64,000 bases of DNA from Parelaphostrongylus tenuis (taxonomy: Eukaryota; Nematoda; Chromadorea; Rhabditida; Metastrongylidae), in contig JAHQIW010002224.1 in the NCBI GenBank assembly GCA_019055375.1, positions 18,471 through 82,470 on the forward strand. The letters run 5' to 3'. The first letter of the stretch is position 1. Each line of letters starts with the position of its first letter. Under the pieces are notes generated by a model that saw nothing but the letters and a program-made list of their open reading frames with translations, ran no database searches and was not told the DNA's origin. Position numbers and translations under genes: made by a program. Shown here piece by piece: positions 21,125 through 33,095 of this stretch.

Positions 21125-23095
21125 ACATCATATCGCACCTGTATCACCTGTACCACCTGTCGTCCCGTTGATCGTCGAGTGACTCGAGCGGGTACCAGCA
21201 GCACTTCCACTTTTCCCTATCTCGTTCAAGAGTAGCCTAGTGGAACCTCCTCGTTTTAGGGATTCGCTGAGCATCATACCTTTTTTCTAAAGCTTTCGTG
21301 AATAAAAGCGGACCAACGGGTCCGTAGTCTTCCTGTAGAGCGCTTGATGTCCCGAGGAATCCAATCGGCAACGGCTCTCGTCCATCAGTTGTCGTTGAAA
21401 CGCATCACTTGTCCGGCCCACCTTATTTTTGATATCCTGGCATGTAAAACGGCGCCTCCGATTTTCGGCCATTGGCGTAGGTCGGAACTTCGGATCCTTC
21501 CTCTCATTTGCGAGATACGGGGCACGCCTAGCGTCAACCTTTCGACTGCGCGTTCGATAACTTCAAGTGATTTTTCATCCTGCTTACGCAGCGACCAGGT
21601 TTCTGCTGCATACGTTAAGGCAGGGATAGTCGTCGAGTCAAAATGGTGGGGACGCAATCGGATGTTTTTTGTCCCCTTCACTACATCTTCGATGCCCTTC
21701 AAAATTCCCTAAGCCGCTCGTTTTCTGCTGCTCAACTCTGGAGCTAGGTCGTTCATCATGTAGATTTTACGACCTAGATAGACGTAACTGGAGCATTCGG
21801 AGATTGTCGTTCCGTTGAGAGTGAATGACGCATTCAAAACCCATCCGTTCCTCTAAACATCGTTTTCCTTAAATTTAGTTGTAGACCAATCTTTTCACAG
21901 GCGTTATCGCAATAGGTCAACGTTCGTTCCACTTGGCTGTGTTTGGTGTTATAAAGACGATATTATCACCAAAGCGAAGGTGGTTTAGGTGTCGACCGTA
22001 ATTTTCACTTCCATATCGTCCCATTCTAATATTCGCATGACGTTTTGTAAGGTGGCAGTGAACAGTTTTGGCAAAATTTAATCGCCTTGTCGAACATTGT
22101 AGAATGGAGATATTTTGATCGTGAAATCATTATGTAGCTCACGGAGGATCATTATGTACCGATTAGGGACACCCTGATTATCCAGAGCTTCTATAACCGC
22201 TTTTGTTTCCACTGAATCAAAGGCTCTCTTCAGATCGATGAAACTGAGACAGAGTGGTTGTTTGTATTCTCGTGAAACTACAGTGAGTCTTGTAATGGTG
22301 TGGATGTGGTCGATGGTACTAAGTCCTTTTCGGAACCCTGATTGTTCTCATGGCTGTCCTTCGTCCAGTGCTCTGTCAATCTTGCTTAGTTTAGGATGAT
22401 TCGAGTAAAGGTTTATAGGCAACGGATAGCAAGCAGATTGGGCGATAATTGCCTATGTTGTGAAAGTCTCCCTTTTTGGGCAACAATGCGATCTTGCTGG
22501 TTTTCCATTGATCGCGGACCTTGCATTCTGACAGGTAGCGATTGAAGAGAGTGAGCGAAGAGCAGAGGCAGGATGTTGATGAGAACTGGCGGCAGATTAT
22601 TCAGGTGTTCTGATACATTCCTGTCTGGACCGGGTGTTGTTCTGTTCTTCACCGACGATATAGCATGCCGGATTTCGGAAAGGAGGATTGGTGGAACGAC
22701 GTATTCATTCTCTTTTAACTTATATGATGCTAATACGACGTGGCTAGCGAAGAGATCAGAGTAGTTTTGATACATGATTCTCTCCGTAGCCCTTCTGGAA
22801 GCTGTGAGTGTCCCGTCAGGGCATCGGAGTGCAATCATCTTGGTCTTATTGTTGGCCAGGCCTCGCTGGGCTTTGTGATTGCTCTTCCCAACTTCTGCAG
22901 TTTCTACCATAGCTGCTCGTCGTCTCTCTTTGAGATCTCTCTTTATCGCCTCTCTGCAGCGTTTCGCAAGTTCGGACGCTAGGTTTCGGTTGCCTGTAGC
23001 TCGTGCAATTCCACGTTGACGTATCAAGTCGAGTGTTTGCGGAGACAAGAGTCTCTTCGTGACCTTGGGACTCTCGGCTTTCATAGCGCCAAGCA
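21125..23095 (-). pseudogene. 5'-truncated RTE retrotransposon copy, inactivated
   Basis: About 2 kb collinear with the 60.6-62.6 kb element on the same strand, around 85-90 percent identical by eye. It includes the EN-RT linker, the RT domain (fragments 23095-22413 and 21702-21385) and the C-terminal region with EERxxAxxRAxRxxWxxL-type sequence lost to frameshifts. The catalytic box reads FGDN instead of FADD (about 21975), so it is catalytically dead as well as frameshifted. Homology to the full element stops abruptly at 23095, a typical 5' truncation. The 3' end consists of imperfect ACAGGTGAT repeats (21134-21156 on this strand), as in the other copy. Confidence 0.92.
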
Positions 23096-24784
23096 TAGAA
23101 AAGCAGTAACATATCACACCTTACCTTATAACTCTCATTCTGAACTAAATTGCACTAAAAACTGCCATCTTGTCATTCAAAGAGAAAAAGTTTCATATGA
23201 GTTGCTATCCCATGAATTTACGTTTTGTATCGAAAATTAGTAAATTATTAGACAATTGAGCGTTTTTGCTATAATAATCACGTTATAGAAGAACGTTTGG
23301 TTTTTTCTGTTAGGGGGGATCAAATGGAAAAACAGTGCTTTTAGCTGGGAAAGGTTTTTTCATAAGAATGTTAGTAATTATTGAAAGCTTATATCACTGG
23401 CTACTGCGCTATAGCTGCTTTTTGAAAACACCTTTTTATAATGCTACAAAACTCAAAATAAAACTATGTTTTACATTGTTAACGCATTTTAGTATCACTT
23501 CGTTGGAAGCACAGAAAGCATATCAACGTGTGGGGGAAATCTCGCAGTATCAGAGTCATACGTTCTATTTGGAGTTTTTCTAAGCGAAGAATCAACTTCT
23601 AATCGAATGAGAAAAATCGCACTTCACATGTGACTGCCAACGTATTTCGATCGATTGGTGGCTGGCCGCCGCATCGAATCTACGGCGCTCGCACATCGCG
23701 ACCATAGTCAGCCGATAAACAAGCGAGCCGAATATTTGAAACTCGATCTTATTTCCCCTGTCACACTTAAGCGAAACGGCAGTTCCAGAAAACAAGCACA
23801 GAATTGGAATCGTGGAAACTTACGTTATCAAAGGATCACTAGTATTTCGAACCACGAGCTAATTCTTACGAGTGATTGCTAGAAGTGCATTGGAAAGTCT
23901 TTGTCCAGTGAAGGGAAAGTGGTTTTCGATTTGTTTCCTATTAACAGAAAAGAGCGGAACCTTCAATACTAATCGACATCAAAAAGATAATCTTAAGAAA
24001 AACCACAGTGGATCGTCGTGGTAGTACCTACCAAGTGGCCGAGAGGAGTGGGACATACAGTGATTCCTACGCTGGAAATGGAGATGCGATAGAGGTGGAG
24101 CACATCGTCCAGCGTTGCCACTTGGGGATGTAGAGCAGTGGCTCCATGGTTCCGAAATGGTTAAGTAGTGCGTGTGTTGTGTATGTTTGTGGGTGCTCAT
24201 GTGTTATTATGAGTTCATTAATTCCATTCTTTCTTAAATGACTGTTGTGTGTTTTGTGTTTCATTACATAACCATCAATTTGATTTTTTTTTTTTGAAAA
24301 ATTACTGTGTGTCGAAGGCTGAACGTCAGAGTCAGAGGTCTAGTTATTAACTGGCAAATCAATTGTTTAATTATTTGTCCTATCAATCCACCTGGTTTTC
24401 GGCTTCACTAGCGGCATTCATCATTCATTTATCACGTGCTACTGCAGATCGAGGAGAGCGGTCGAAGCAGCTTTTTGGGGTCGAAGGTTAATATTATGCA
24501 TTGTTTCACATTTATTTATTCTCGTATTTTTGTGCTTTCCACTACTCATTCTCTTCTATACCTCCCTCTTCGCTGTCGTCGTCGTTTTCCCTTGTTCTTA
24601 TTTGCTCCGTTTCCTTTTTCACTCCTTTGTTACGCCACCGAAGACAGCTCTTTGGCCACTCGTAGAGGACTGGGTCAGGGGGTCACAGCATGGAGACCTA
24701 GGAGATGGCTAGTTTTGGTGCGATTTTGCAGTTTCCATTGCGGCACTCTGCAATTGCGTCATCGGCATTCACATACTTTATGCC
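23096..24784. other. No recognised gene; scattered repeat units
   Basis: 23330-23450 holds one unit of the common dispersed repeat (CATAAGAATGTTAGTAATTA). A GC-richer open frame at 23655-23882 (+) looks mildly coding-like (VAGRRIESTALAHRDHSQPI) but matches nothing I know. A 152-codon frame at 24436-24894 runs straight through the AT microsatellite and is not credible. Confidence 0.35.

Positions 24785-24838
<54 letters not shown>
24785..24838. repeat. AT dinucleotide microsatellite
   Basis: An uninterrupted TA/AT run except for one phase slip near 24807. A degenerate extension reaches about 24856. Confidence 0.97.
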
Positions 24839-24839
<1 letters not shown>

Positions 24840-24949
24840 GTATATATTCATATATGTCGCGATTGAAGTGCGAGCACTTCATCGGGTGCCATAGTCTGAA
24901 ATTTTACATCGGTGTATCGGGGTGCCACTTTTTTGAAAATTTTTTTGAT

Positions 24950-25260
24950 TTTTGACTAACAACGCAAAATTGATAGACCATCGACTTTTTGCAAATGAAG
25001 ATATGATGCAAATATATGGAATCGTAAGTAAATCTGGGAGTGGAATTTTAACAAAAGTCCATCATCTCACTCGGAGTATATGAGGTTTTGCAATCTAGAG
25101 TAGTTGTTTTTAGATGATAGATAAGAGAACTAACTATGTTTCAAAGCTTTTCTTCTTCTACAATGTTGAACACCCTTAGTGAATATTCTTTCTGGTAAAC
25201 TTGTTATTATATTGCCCTTCAGCGGCTATTCCACTGAAAATTTCTTCCTTTCTCAAACAA
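24950..25260 (+). repeat. Dispersed repeat, partner at 17465-17900
   Basis: See the partner for shared blocks. It is shorter here because the last third is missing or diverged. Confidence 0.55.
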
Positions 25261-25889
25261 AGTGCTGAAGTTCTGAAAGATTTTCAATCACAAAGCCGCA
25301 AAGTTTTCCCCTTCCATCTTCCTTAAAACCCCATCCACAAAGTTTGCCGCAAGCATGTGTTGAAGATGTCTTCCTAGGTTCAAACAGACTCTATAGTAGC
25401 TTTAGCAGATCAAAGGTACGAGTTTTCTAATCGCAACTGAATTGTACAAAAAATCCGTATCACTTGAATGAAAGGCTGTTACAAAACAACAGAAAATTCG
25501 GGAAGTTATGTGAAGGTTATATATGAAAGAATGTAAGTATTTGAAAAATTAGGCATTTTACACTTTTAACATGAGCAGTACGTAAATATGAATTGACTGG
25601 CTCGTGGCTCGTGTAAGATAATAAAAAGAGTATAGCTAGCCTGACAGAGCATCTCAACAGGGTGCTGTTAAATGCCACTGAGCTGATAAAAAGAATTGTA
25701 CTCATCGAAGATTTCATTTCGATTCCGAAAGCGTCATAAGGTCTACAGGTTACAACAAACATTGATTAATAGAACTGCTTGAGGTGTTAAAGGAGAAAAA
25801 AGATTGGTTCTGGGTTGAACATGGAATCTTTACTCTGTGAACACATACAGTAATTATTGATGGAATCACTCATGAAACGTGTGAAACAT
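25261..25889. other. No recognised gene
   Basis: An 81-codon minus-strand frame (25762-25517) has no motif. Nothing else was recognised. Confidence 0.35.
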
Positions 25890-27110
25890 TGAGCACATAT
25901 TCTTCTCAGTCTTGCTAACTTACTAAGATCATTTTGCCCCACTTCCTAGCTGAGTATCCAAGCAGTCCTCCAACTGCTGCTCCTCTTAGAAGTCTTCCCC
26001 AAAAGCCTGTAAATAAATATGAAGATTCGGACTAACATACTACTAAGAATTGGCATAACTTACCACTTGCAGCCCAAAACCACCAAAACAGCCGTAACCA
26101 TAGGAAGAAGGATAATAAAGCTGTACCCATAGCCGCTGCTGCGTGGAGAGCTGTAACCGTAGTTTTATGGATATCTGTAGCCGTAGTAATTGTAATTGTA
26201 CTGCGCTTGAGCGGTGAACAACACAAAGACGAGGACTACAAAAACACGATTCATCTCATAAAACCGACTGGGAAATAGGTTCGTCTCGCGTTCGGTGATG
26301 GTTGGTACGAAAACACAAAAGACGGAGTTTTGTTCAACAAAAAAAGAAAGTGATCAAGCGAAACTTTTTGTTTTTTTTTAGCTGAAATTTTGTAATCTAA
26401 TGTAATTTTGAAAGAAGTTGAAAACTGGATTTCAAGCTTCCGCCACATCGTAAAAAGTTTAACTGCTGAGGAGAGTTCTCTTTAGTTTTACCTTCAAATG
26501 TCCCAGGACACCAGTTATATCATTCTCAACTCCATCAATATATTGCCGCTGAATCTGCGGAGACCAAAAAAGAAATATTGAACTCGCTCGCGATCAAAGC
26601 ACGGCACTGCTGTCTTTTTCAAGAACCATCGATAATGTCTCGACAAATAGGACGCTTATGGCATTAAGAACGTCATAGAGCTAGAAGAGAGGCTTTGCTT
26701 TCTTTCTCAGGGTATAGTAGAGTAGTCATTCGCAGTATCTTTTAGAGCTATAATTAACCCACTGAGCACACTCTCCAAAATTTGGAAAGATTTTGTGACT
26801 CGCACTAAATGCACTGGTAGTGACTGATGGTGTTCTAAGACTATAAAATGGTTGTCTTCTTACTTTATCTGATCTGTATCACAGCTTTCTTTTACTCTGC
26901 AAATTCTAGTACTTTTAGCATTCAATCTCTTCATCGCGTTCTAGGCTAAATTGAGGATTTGTCTCTTTCATGAGCGTACAGATTACTTGAAGCATCTCCA
27001 TGCGATCTTGAGGATAACCAGACCGTGGTATTCCTTGGTTTGTTATCGAGCTCCGGACAGTGCTGTGGAATGGTTGATCAGAAACTCTCAAGCAGCACCG
27101 AGTTACTACT
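25890..27110 (-). repeat. Duplicated gene block, copy 2
   Basis: Collinear with 19760-20910. It contains the broken paralogue and its conserved upstream block (ACTCCGTCTT at 26328-26319). Confidence 0.75.
25930..26254 (-). pseudogene. Broken paralogue of the small secreted-protein gene
   Basis: Starts at 26254 with MNRVFVVLVFVLFTAQAQ, nearly the signal peptide of the 20 kb gene, then NYNYYGYRYP. A TAA stop at 26167-26165 and a following frameshift destroy the Tyr-rich middle. The donor (AAGTGGTAAGTT, about 26064) and acceptor (TTTATTTACAG, about 26008) survive. Exon 2 still encodes FWGRLLRGAAVGGLLGYSAR, but the TAG stop of the paralogue has become TGG, so the frame runs on. Splice sites and exon 2 are conserved better than exon 1. 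This is a decayed duplicate, though a sequencing error at the stop cannot be excluded. Confidence 0.8.
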
Positions 27111-27559
27111 GCCCCCGTCTCCTAGAGACATCTAGGCCTTTCTGTTCATCAAATCAGTGCTTCTAACTAAATCGATCTTGATGAGGAAAAATGAGGACGG
27201 CTGAATCATAGACGTAATGGAAATGGTAAGATTTAGGGACATTACAGGATAACTAGAACCCTGCAGTGCACGTTGTACCATAGAGGCACTTAATGCTACA
27301 AAAATGGCTCAATCCGTACTAATAAAGAACATCAAAATTCATGGAAATGTACAGATTTCTGTTCATAATAGAATGCACTGATGTTTCAAAATGGTAAAAT
27401 TGTGCTTTTCTGGAGCGCATCAGATCAAACTTCTCTTATCTTAGCTTTTATTTATCATTGAAAGCAGTTGAACGGTGAAGTTCCGCCAGCTTTTTTCGTT
27501 TTTCTTTCCTTTAGATCGTTGGAAGTTTTCCCAATCTAAACTTTGCTTCACTTCAAGAA
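27111..27559. other. No recognised gene
   Basis: Spacer between the duplicated block and a PLE foldback. Nothing was recognised. Confidence 0.4.
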
Positions 27560-27815
27560 ATCTGTTCTTTTCTCTAACTGAAACTTTCGCGAGGTTGGTA
27601 CTTCTTCTTTCTCGAAATTGATGGTTAACGTTTCGGCGACCTCGCCTTCATCAGAGCCTAGACGTACTTATCACACCATGTATTATTATTCGCTTATTAC
27701 TCGATTTGAGAGAAAAGAAGCACCAACCTCGTGCAAGCTTTGATTGAAGCAATGGAAAGTTCATAAGAAATTTTACATTTCTTTAGTCATGTCGAGGTTC
27801 AGAGAGAGTCGGACT
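27560..27815. mobile_element. Foldback of two Penelope-like 3' ends
   Basis: CGCGAGGTTGGTACTTCTTC at about 27588 on the left mirrors GAAGCACCAACCTCGTGCAA at about 27719 on the right. The left arm carries a minus-strand hammerhead (27623-27658). The right side ends in TGTCGAGGTTCAGAGAGAGT (27790), the same 3' tract as in the PLE copies at 35064 and 53084. The plan resembles the 54.8 kb foldback. Confidence 0.6.
27623..27658 (-). ncRNA. Hammerhead ribozyme motif, PLE type, core intact
   Basis: Minus strand: helix I GGCU (27658-27655); core CUGAUGA (27654-27648); extra A; helix II GGCG/CGCC of 4 bp with loop AGGU (27646-27635); GAA (27634-27632); helix III ACGU; cleavage base U at 27627; helix I 3' AACC with one mismatch. 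All core bases fit the consensus. Confidence 0.75.
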
Positions 27816-28089
27816 ATTGAGCTACCTCAAGCATCTATTCGTGAGGAAAATTAGAAATCAGACCATTTCATAATAACTATCTATATCTTTGATGCAGTAG
27901 TTTATTATCTTTTATATGTAAAATGTGCATAGTGTGTGAAGTTTGCAATTCCACTACTGATCTATAAATGGAGAAATCGTTAATCTTGTCTAAATTCGAG
28001 CTTTTTTTTTTGCAAAAAGTGCTAATGGGAGCAGCAATCTTTATGGACAACGTCAAGTTTTTCCTTCACTATACTCACTGATTTTTACC

Positions 28090-28330
28090 TTAATGCTGCT
28101 GTGCTAAGCGATTTAGTAGGCAGCTTACACGTTGTTTATTGGATCGGCGGTTCGCCAAATGCTGGAAAACATTAATGGAATAACAAACTCTTTTAAAACG
28201 CCATCTACCGTATTCGCTACAAGTGCGTCGACGGTACTCGTGCGGGCTACCACGATTGGGACATGCTCGAAAGTAGTGGTGCTAATAAAGTGTTCGAGTT
28301 TCAAAGAAATTCTCAGCGTTATTGCATAAT
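28090..28330 (+). other. Short coding-like frame, unidentified
   Basis: Around 28200-28330 one plus frame reads YRIRYKCVDGTRAGYHDWDM and continues to about 28355, with codon composition less AT-rich than its surroundings. There is an in-frame stop just upstream and no clear splice site. It is not recognised and may be a relic exon or chance. Confidence 0.2.
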
Positions 28331-28534
28331 TAAAGCCTTTTTTTTCAAATTATTAATGTTTTTTAGTATTTCGAGTTTGAGGGATGATGATTTCAAATAT
28401 GACTTGATTTATGAAAGGGTTTCTACAGTTCGCATAACAACGGAAGAAGATAACGCCTTGCTTCGATTGCGTTGTTTTGCTTTACACTGGAGTTGTTGGT
28501 ACTGAAGTAGCAAAAGAGTGGATTTTAGCCTCTT

Positions 28535-31500
28535 TGCGGCCATATGTACCGATTTCGATACATAGCGTGCGCCGCTCCTGCGGCGGCCGTGGCGGTGCTG
28601 CGGCTATTTCGTATCATTACGCGCTTCCATGGAAAAAAAATTCATTCGTTGCTTGAGGTTCTGAGGGCACAATATCGGCATTAAGTGATGAAAAATCACG
28701 AAAGAGACCTCTGTAGAGGGTTTTCTGGTGAAGAAAACGTCCATCTGCCCAAAATCATTCTATAAATCAACGGAAAAATCACATCTCTTGGAAAGCAAAC
28801 TTACTTTCAGTTGTCACATGAGACTCTATTCTTCCCTTTAATCTATATTTTTATAATCTTTGATAGCTTGAATGATGCCGACCTTATACTAAACTCAACT
28901 TGTTGAAACACTTCTATATTACATTCTCCTAACAAAAAAAGGACAAAGCTTTGCTCCCGAAGTGCGTTGTTCCAGTTCAGCAGTGGATTTTTTGATATTA
29001 TGCACTTAAATTTTGATGGCTAGTAAATTTTTCTGCAACGAAAAATTAGACTACCATTGGATGGGAAATTACACTGCCATTTATGGGCTTCTATAAACGT
29101 ATCTTTAGTAGAAAGGACACTCTGTTGCCTTGAAAGTCTACACTTTTCATCACGAATGGCGTGGATGCGGTCGCATTTATGTGGAGAGTGCTCGGATCTC
29201 CATCTCTTTTTCAAGAAGAGCTTCTTTGCCAAATTATCAGTAATCATTCAGTAGCCTGAAAACTGAAAATTTTAGTAATAAGTTTAGTTTATGGCTTTGC
29301 TTCCAAAGTAATAGGTCGAGGAAAAAGTTCTGAGGAAACGCTTGTAACTTTTTTGAATGTCTACTATTTTTTGAGTTTTGGGCTCATTTGGAAGTCCGTC
29401 ATGTCCCGTGATGATTGGTGTATGATTTATCTACATACTTCAAGATCGAATTAACAAGCGAGCAAATTAGTTTGTTATTGATGCACGAATGGCTGTTAGG
29501 TTCAAATGCAACGGTGTTAAGTGAAAGCATCAATGTGGCTTGGGGCTCACTTGTTAACTCCACCTTTGTATAAGTGGATAAATTCCATATCAATCAATTT
29601 GAGAGAAGGCGGGCCTTTCAATGAACCCAAAAACACAAAAAATGGCAGACACTTAAAAGGTTACAAGCATTTTCTCAGAAATTTTACACCAAACCCTACT
29701 AAGATGTTCCAACTTTACACCGAACTGTTGGGATTAAATCGTAAATTTTGATCCTGTGAGAACTCATTTTCGTTGAAATATTACAGAAGAGACTTTTATA
29801 GATAGCCTCATAGTGAAGTGAACTTCTATGTATTAAAAAAATCTTCTGCGTTTCCAAAAGAAAACCACATTGTCGTGAAAAAGAATATATTTCCAACTGT
29901 CATATCACATTCGCTCCCTCTTTTTTCATTCACATTTTTGTAGTAATTCGTTAATTTCAAAAATATCTGATTTTATACTGATTTGCTTTGTAAAAAGACT
30001 TGCATAGTGCCCTAGTAACTAAAAGAAAGAAAACGTTCTCCAATCAGAGTTCATTTTTCCAATATTAAAGGGATTTTTTGGTTATTTTTGATGAAGTTTT
30101 GATTTAAGAGGAATTCGATTGCCATAAAGTAGTGAATGTTACTGAAGAGATTTCCAGAAACATGTTTCTAGTAGAACACTTAGTTGTTTGAAAAATTTCC
30201 ACTTTTTATTATGAACTGTGCGAACTGCAGTCATTCTCTGAAATGTGCTCTTGTTTCCTTGGCTTTTTACCTAGATGAAATTTTCACTAGAATATTAGTA
30301 CTCAAATAACAGCTTGAGAAATTGGGATTTCTGTATTAGGCTTGATTTTTGAAAAAAGGTTTTTATCAAATGTAATAACTGAAAAGAATGCTGCGTTTTG
30401 CTTTTGGTCGAGATATTTCGTTGCCTGAACTTTACACTGACGTTTTTGGGACATATACAATTAATTTTTGATTTTTAAATTGCTATGGAAAGATAGATTA
30501 TTGAACAGAGAAACGTTTTTTTTTTTGCATGGAGAATGTTCACATCTTTCAATAATCTCCACCTTCTAAGTCGAAAGGTATATCATTTGTAAAGCCATAC
30601 CTTTAGTTCTCATTGTGCATTCCTATCGTTCATTTCTTTGAAATGTTAATCCGAAAACACATTTTCCACAATGTACAAGCCGTAGAAGGAACATATATAA
30701 AGGGGACTTTGGTATGCAGCCAGAAAAAGCATCGACGTAGTTTGCCGTGAACAAATTTAAGAGCACTTCTATAGAAAGTACATTTACAATGCACCTCCTG
30801 TTTTTTTCGATAGACGGCTTTTCCGGAGTAATACTAGAGGGAAAGAATACGCCTCTCTCTTGGGATAGTCATATCATCATTAAAACTTCGCTGAGAGTTC
30901 TGGTGAGAAGTTATATAGCGAAATTAGATGGTCGAGACACTTCGTTATCACAGGCGAGCGACATATTATCAAGGAAATATCCGTAAGCATTTTCAGTAAG
31001 AAATAGAACCTAGGTCCGCGCTCAACCGAAAAGCTAAAAAAAGGCATTACTTCCAGCTTTTACTCCCCACTTCTGTCGCACATCTTTTAGAGGTGAGACC
31101 GTCTTATCCAACTAATCATTCCTACGATAGACACAAATATCCGTCTGCTAAGAAATGATTCCCTCAGTATAGAATATCTTCTCGCATACATGCATGACAA
31201 ATTCCAGAACAAAACTCTAAATCTCATAGCAGATCATATCACACGTAAATATATCTATGAGAACACGATATATGAAATGAGAAAATCTTACAACCAATAC
31301 ATTTATGCCCTAAAATTTGATTATAGACACAAGAATGGCAATACATTTGATTAATCGACTACTTATTCATTCGCCATAGTGTAACATGACTGATGTAGTA
31401 AATGAAAAATGGATATAATTGAAATATAAATGGATATAGATTAGACAACTCAAAAATGTTGAATCAAGACTCGAAACTCCACTTTTTGTGAGTAGTAAGC

Positions 31501-31740
31501 GTTCAGCTTGGAACGCAGAGTTCTAGGAGTTCTAGGTAGGAGGATCGGCAATATTCATATTACAGCTAGCTTTAATTACCTCTCTTCTATCACCTCCTAT
31601 GATTTCTTGGCGATTGAAACCCTTTGAGTGGCAATAAAAATAGAAATCTCATCAAAAGACTGTTGCACCGTGATTGTAGCTCACCGCGCGACAAGTCGCG
31701 TGCCGCGCTCAGATTTCAACTTGATCATCAAGGAGTTAAC
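28535..31740 (+). repeat. Large (about 3 kb) non-coding repeat, copy 1
   Basis: Collinear with 46605-49680. It begins with the hairpin TATGTACCG...CGATACATA followed by a GC-rich tract, and ends in another GC-rich tract (CGCGACAAGTCGCGTGCC). Shared interior blocks include GACCTCTGTAGAGGGTTTT, AAAACGTCCATCTGC, CTGAACTTTACACT, GAGGATCGGCA and TTTGTTGGCGATT-like strings. It differs from copy 2 by insertions: about 900 bp at 28940-29850 and about 250 bp at 31147-31400. No open frame is shared by the two copies. Confidence 0.7.
29290..29620 (+). pseudogene. Mariner N-terminal (helix-turn-helix) remnant
   Basis: Within the roughly 900 bp that interrupts the large repeat, one plus frame encodes LLMHEWLLGSNATVLSESIN followed by VAWGSLVNST (about 29477-29566). 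This fits the start of mariner transposases, where a hydrophobic helix, a Lys/Ser-x-Asn-Ala block and a Trp/Phe-Gly turn precede the DNA-binding domain. A sequence like AGTAATAGGTCGAGGAAAAA just upstream (about 29308) may be the terminal inverted repeat. Catalytic blocks were not found. Recognition is by pattern only. Confidence 0.4.
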
Positions 31741-32699
31741 GGAGCACTACTGCCACAAAATAACAGAAAATTGGCGATCAAAATTAGCATTTTTCATTGG
31801 AAAGCCCACATCCTTGCGAAAAAAGGCGATTTCATCTTTAACACAGCATTCTTTTCGACAATGTTGTAGGAGTGCGATTCGTGAGCACGTATTCCATGAG
31901 ATAAGACTTCTAAGGTAAAGTGTTGTGTGAGATTTTTGGTTTGTAGCCGAAGTAAGCCTTAGGAGAGCTCGCATTTTTCAATATGTGGAGTTTTTCTTCG
32001 AAGAAAATGTAATTTCTTCACTCATTATGAAAGACCTTAGGAATACTGTGGATATTTAGGTTGATCTATTTATTCAACAATCAACGTTCCACAGTCAGTA
32101 CCGGTCAACAATATACACTTTTCTTGGAATTTGTACTTCTAAATAATTAACACTTAGCACCTCTTAAAACAAATAACCGCTCGCACTTCGCAAAATAATC
32201 ACAGCTAGTGCTTCTTAAAACTATCAATAATTAGCTCATCCTGAAATAAGCAGAAGCTAATGTTTTTTATGACAATCATCAGTCAGCATCTCGTAAAGTG
32301 ATCAACAACTATTACTTTCTAAAATCATTAATTTTAAGGACCGAGCACTTGGACAATTGCCCATACTTACTGCCTATGTAGCTAATATAAATGTTGTCAT
32401 TGCGAGGAATAAGTGGGTAAATTCACTATGAAATCTATGAAACTATAGAACAATATTGATTCTGTATTTCTATAAGGGTTCCACATCCGGATGTGCACCA
32501 ATAATCAGGAGGTCGTTCACAATTATCGATGAACTGGCACTGCATGTAGTGTGTAGTGTCGTTTTCTAGAAATGTTCATTATTTGCTAATGTTGAATCAT
32601 TATGATGACTTTTGACATTTTATGAGACGAGATGATATCAAATCTCGATTATTCCTATAGTTTTCCAGATGTACAAACCAATTATGTAAGTTTATATCG
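31741..32699. other. No recognised gene
   Basis: AT-rich. 32130-32340 has loose internal repetition (AATAATCA...TAGC.CT.CT.AAA about every 50 bp), possibly a degraded minisatellite. Confidence 0.4.
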
Positions 32700-32805
32700 A
32701 AGAAGGAAAAATGACGAAGCAGTGGCCTCGGTGGTAATGAGAGTCCTCGGTTTGAGTAACACGGATTCAACTCCCACGTAGGACCGAATTCTTTGCATTG
32801 CCACA
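32700..32805 (+). repeat. Degraded tRNA-like SINE head, family S3
   Basis: GGCCTCGGTGGTAATGAGAG followed 45 bp later by a box-B-like GGATTCAACTCCC. A tail TTTGCATTGCCACAC resembles the post-tRNA tail of S2. One copy only. Confidence 0.4.
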
Positions 32806-32969
32806 CAACTTTCTTAGATATATATCTATAACATCACAGCGCTGCTAAAAAGTATTAAAATAAAGATGTTGTACAGATCACACATGTTCAATAAAAGTTG
32901 AAAAGCTGTTATTTTTCTAGAGATGTGGTTCTGCGGTTGAAAAATGACTTTGCAAAACTGACTGAACAG

Positions 32970-33095
32970 AAAGGCAACTGACGACGGTGTAATGCCGCAA
33001 CACGTGTCTCGCACTGTATATTTGCCGTAATAGACCTCATGAAAAACTAAAATGTATTATCAGATTATAATGAAAATATTCAAAACATGCAGACA
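32970..33095 (+). mobile_element. Fragment of the R2 hammerhead repeat
   Basis: ACTGTATATTTGCCGTAATA and ACCTCATGAAAAACTAAAA downstream of a hammerhead-like core match the segment following the ribozyme in R2 at 9033-9075 and 56876-56920. Truncated on both sides. Confidence 0.5.
32978..33012 (+). ncRNA. Degenerate hammerhead motif, family R2
   Basis: CUGACGA (32978-32984) is intact. The helix II tract CGG...GCC has loop UGUAAU, shared with the 41 kb motif. The second core reads GCAAC instead of GAAAC. Helix III ACACGUGU and C17 (33008) are present. The A13 change predicts loss of activity. Confidence 0.5.

Noticed and set aside
24436..24894. 152-codon plus-strand frame
   Set aside because: It runs through the AT microsatellite, encodes low-complexity Ile/Tyr there and has no motif.
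32130..32340. Minisatellite with period near 50 bp
   Set aside because: Repeated words are visible, but the spacing and sequence are too irregular to define a unit.
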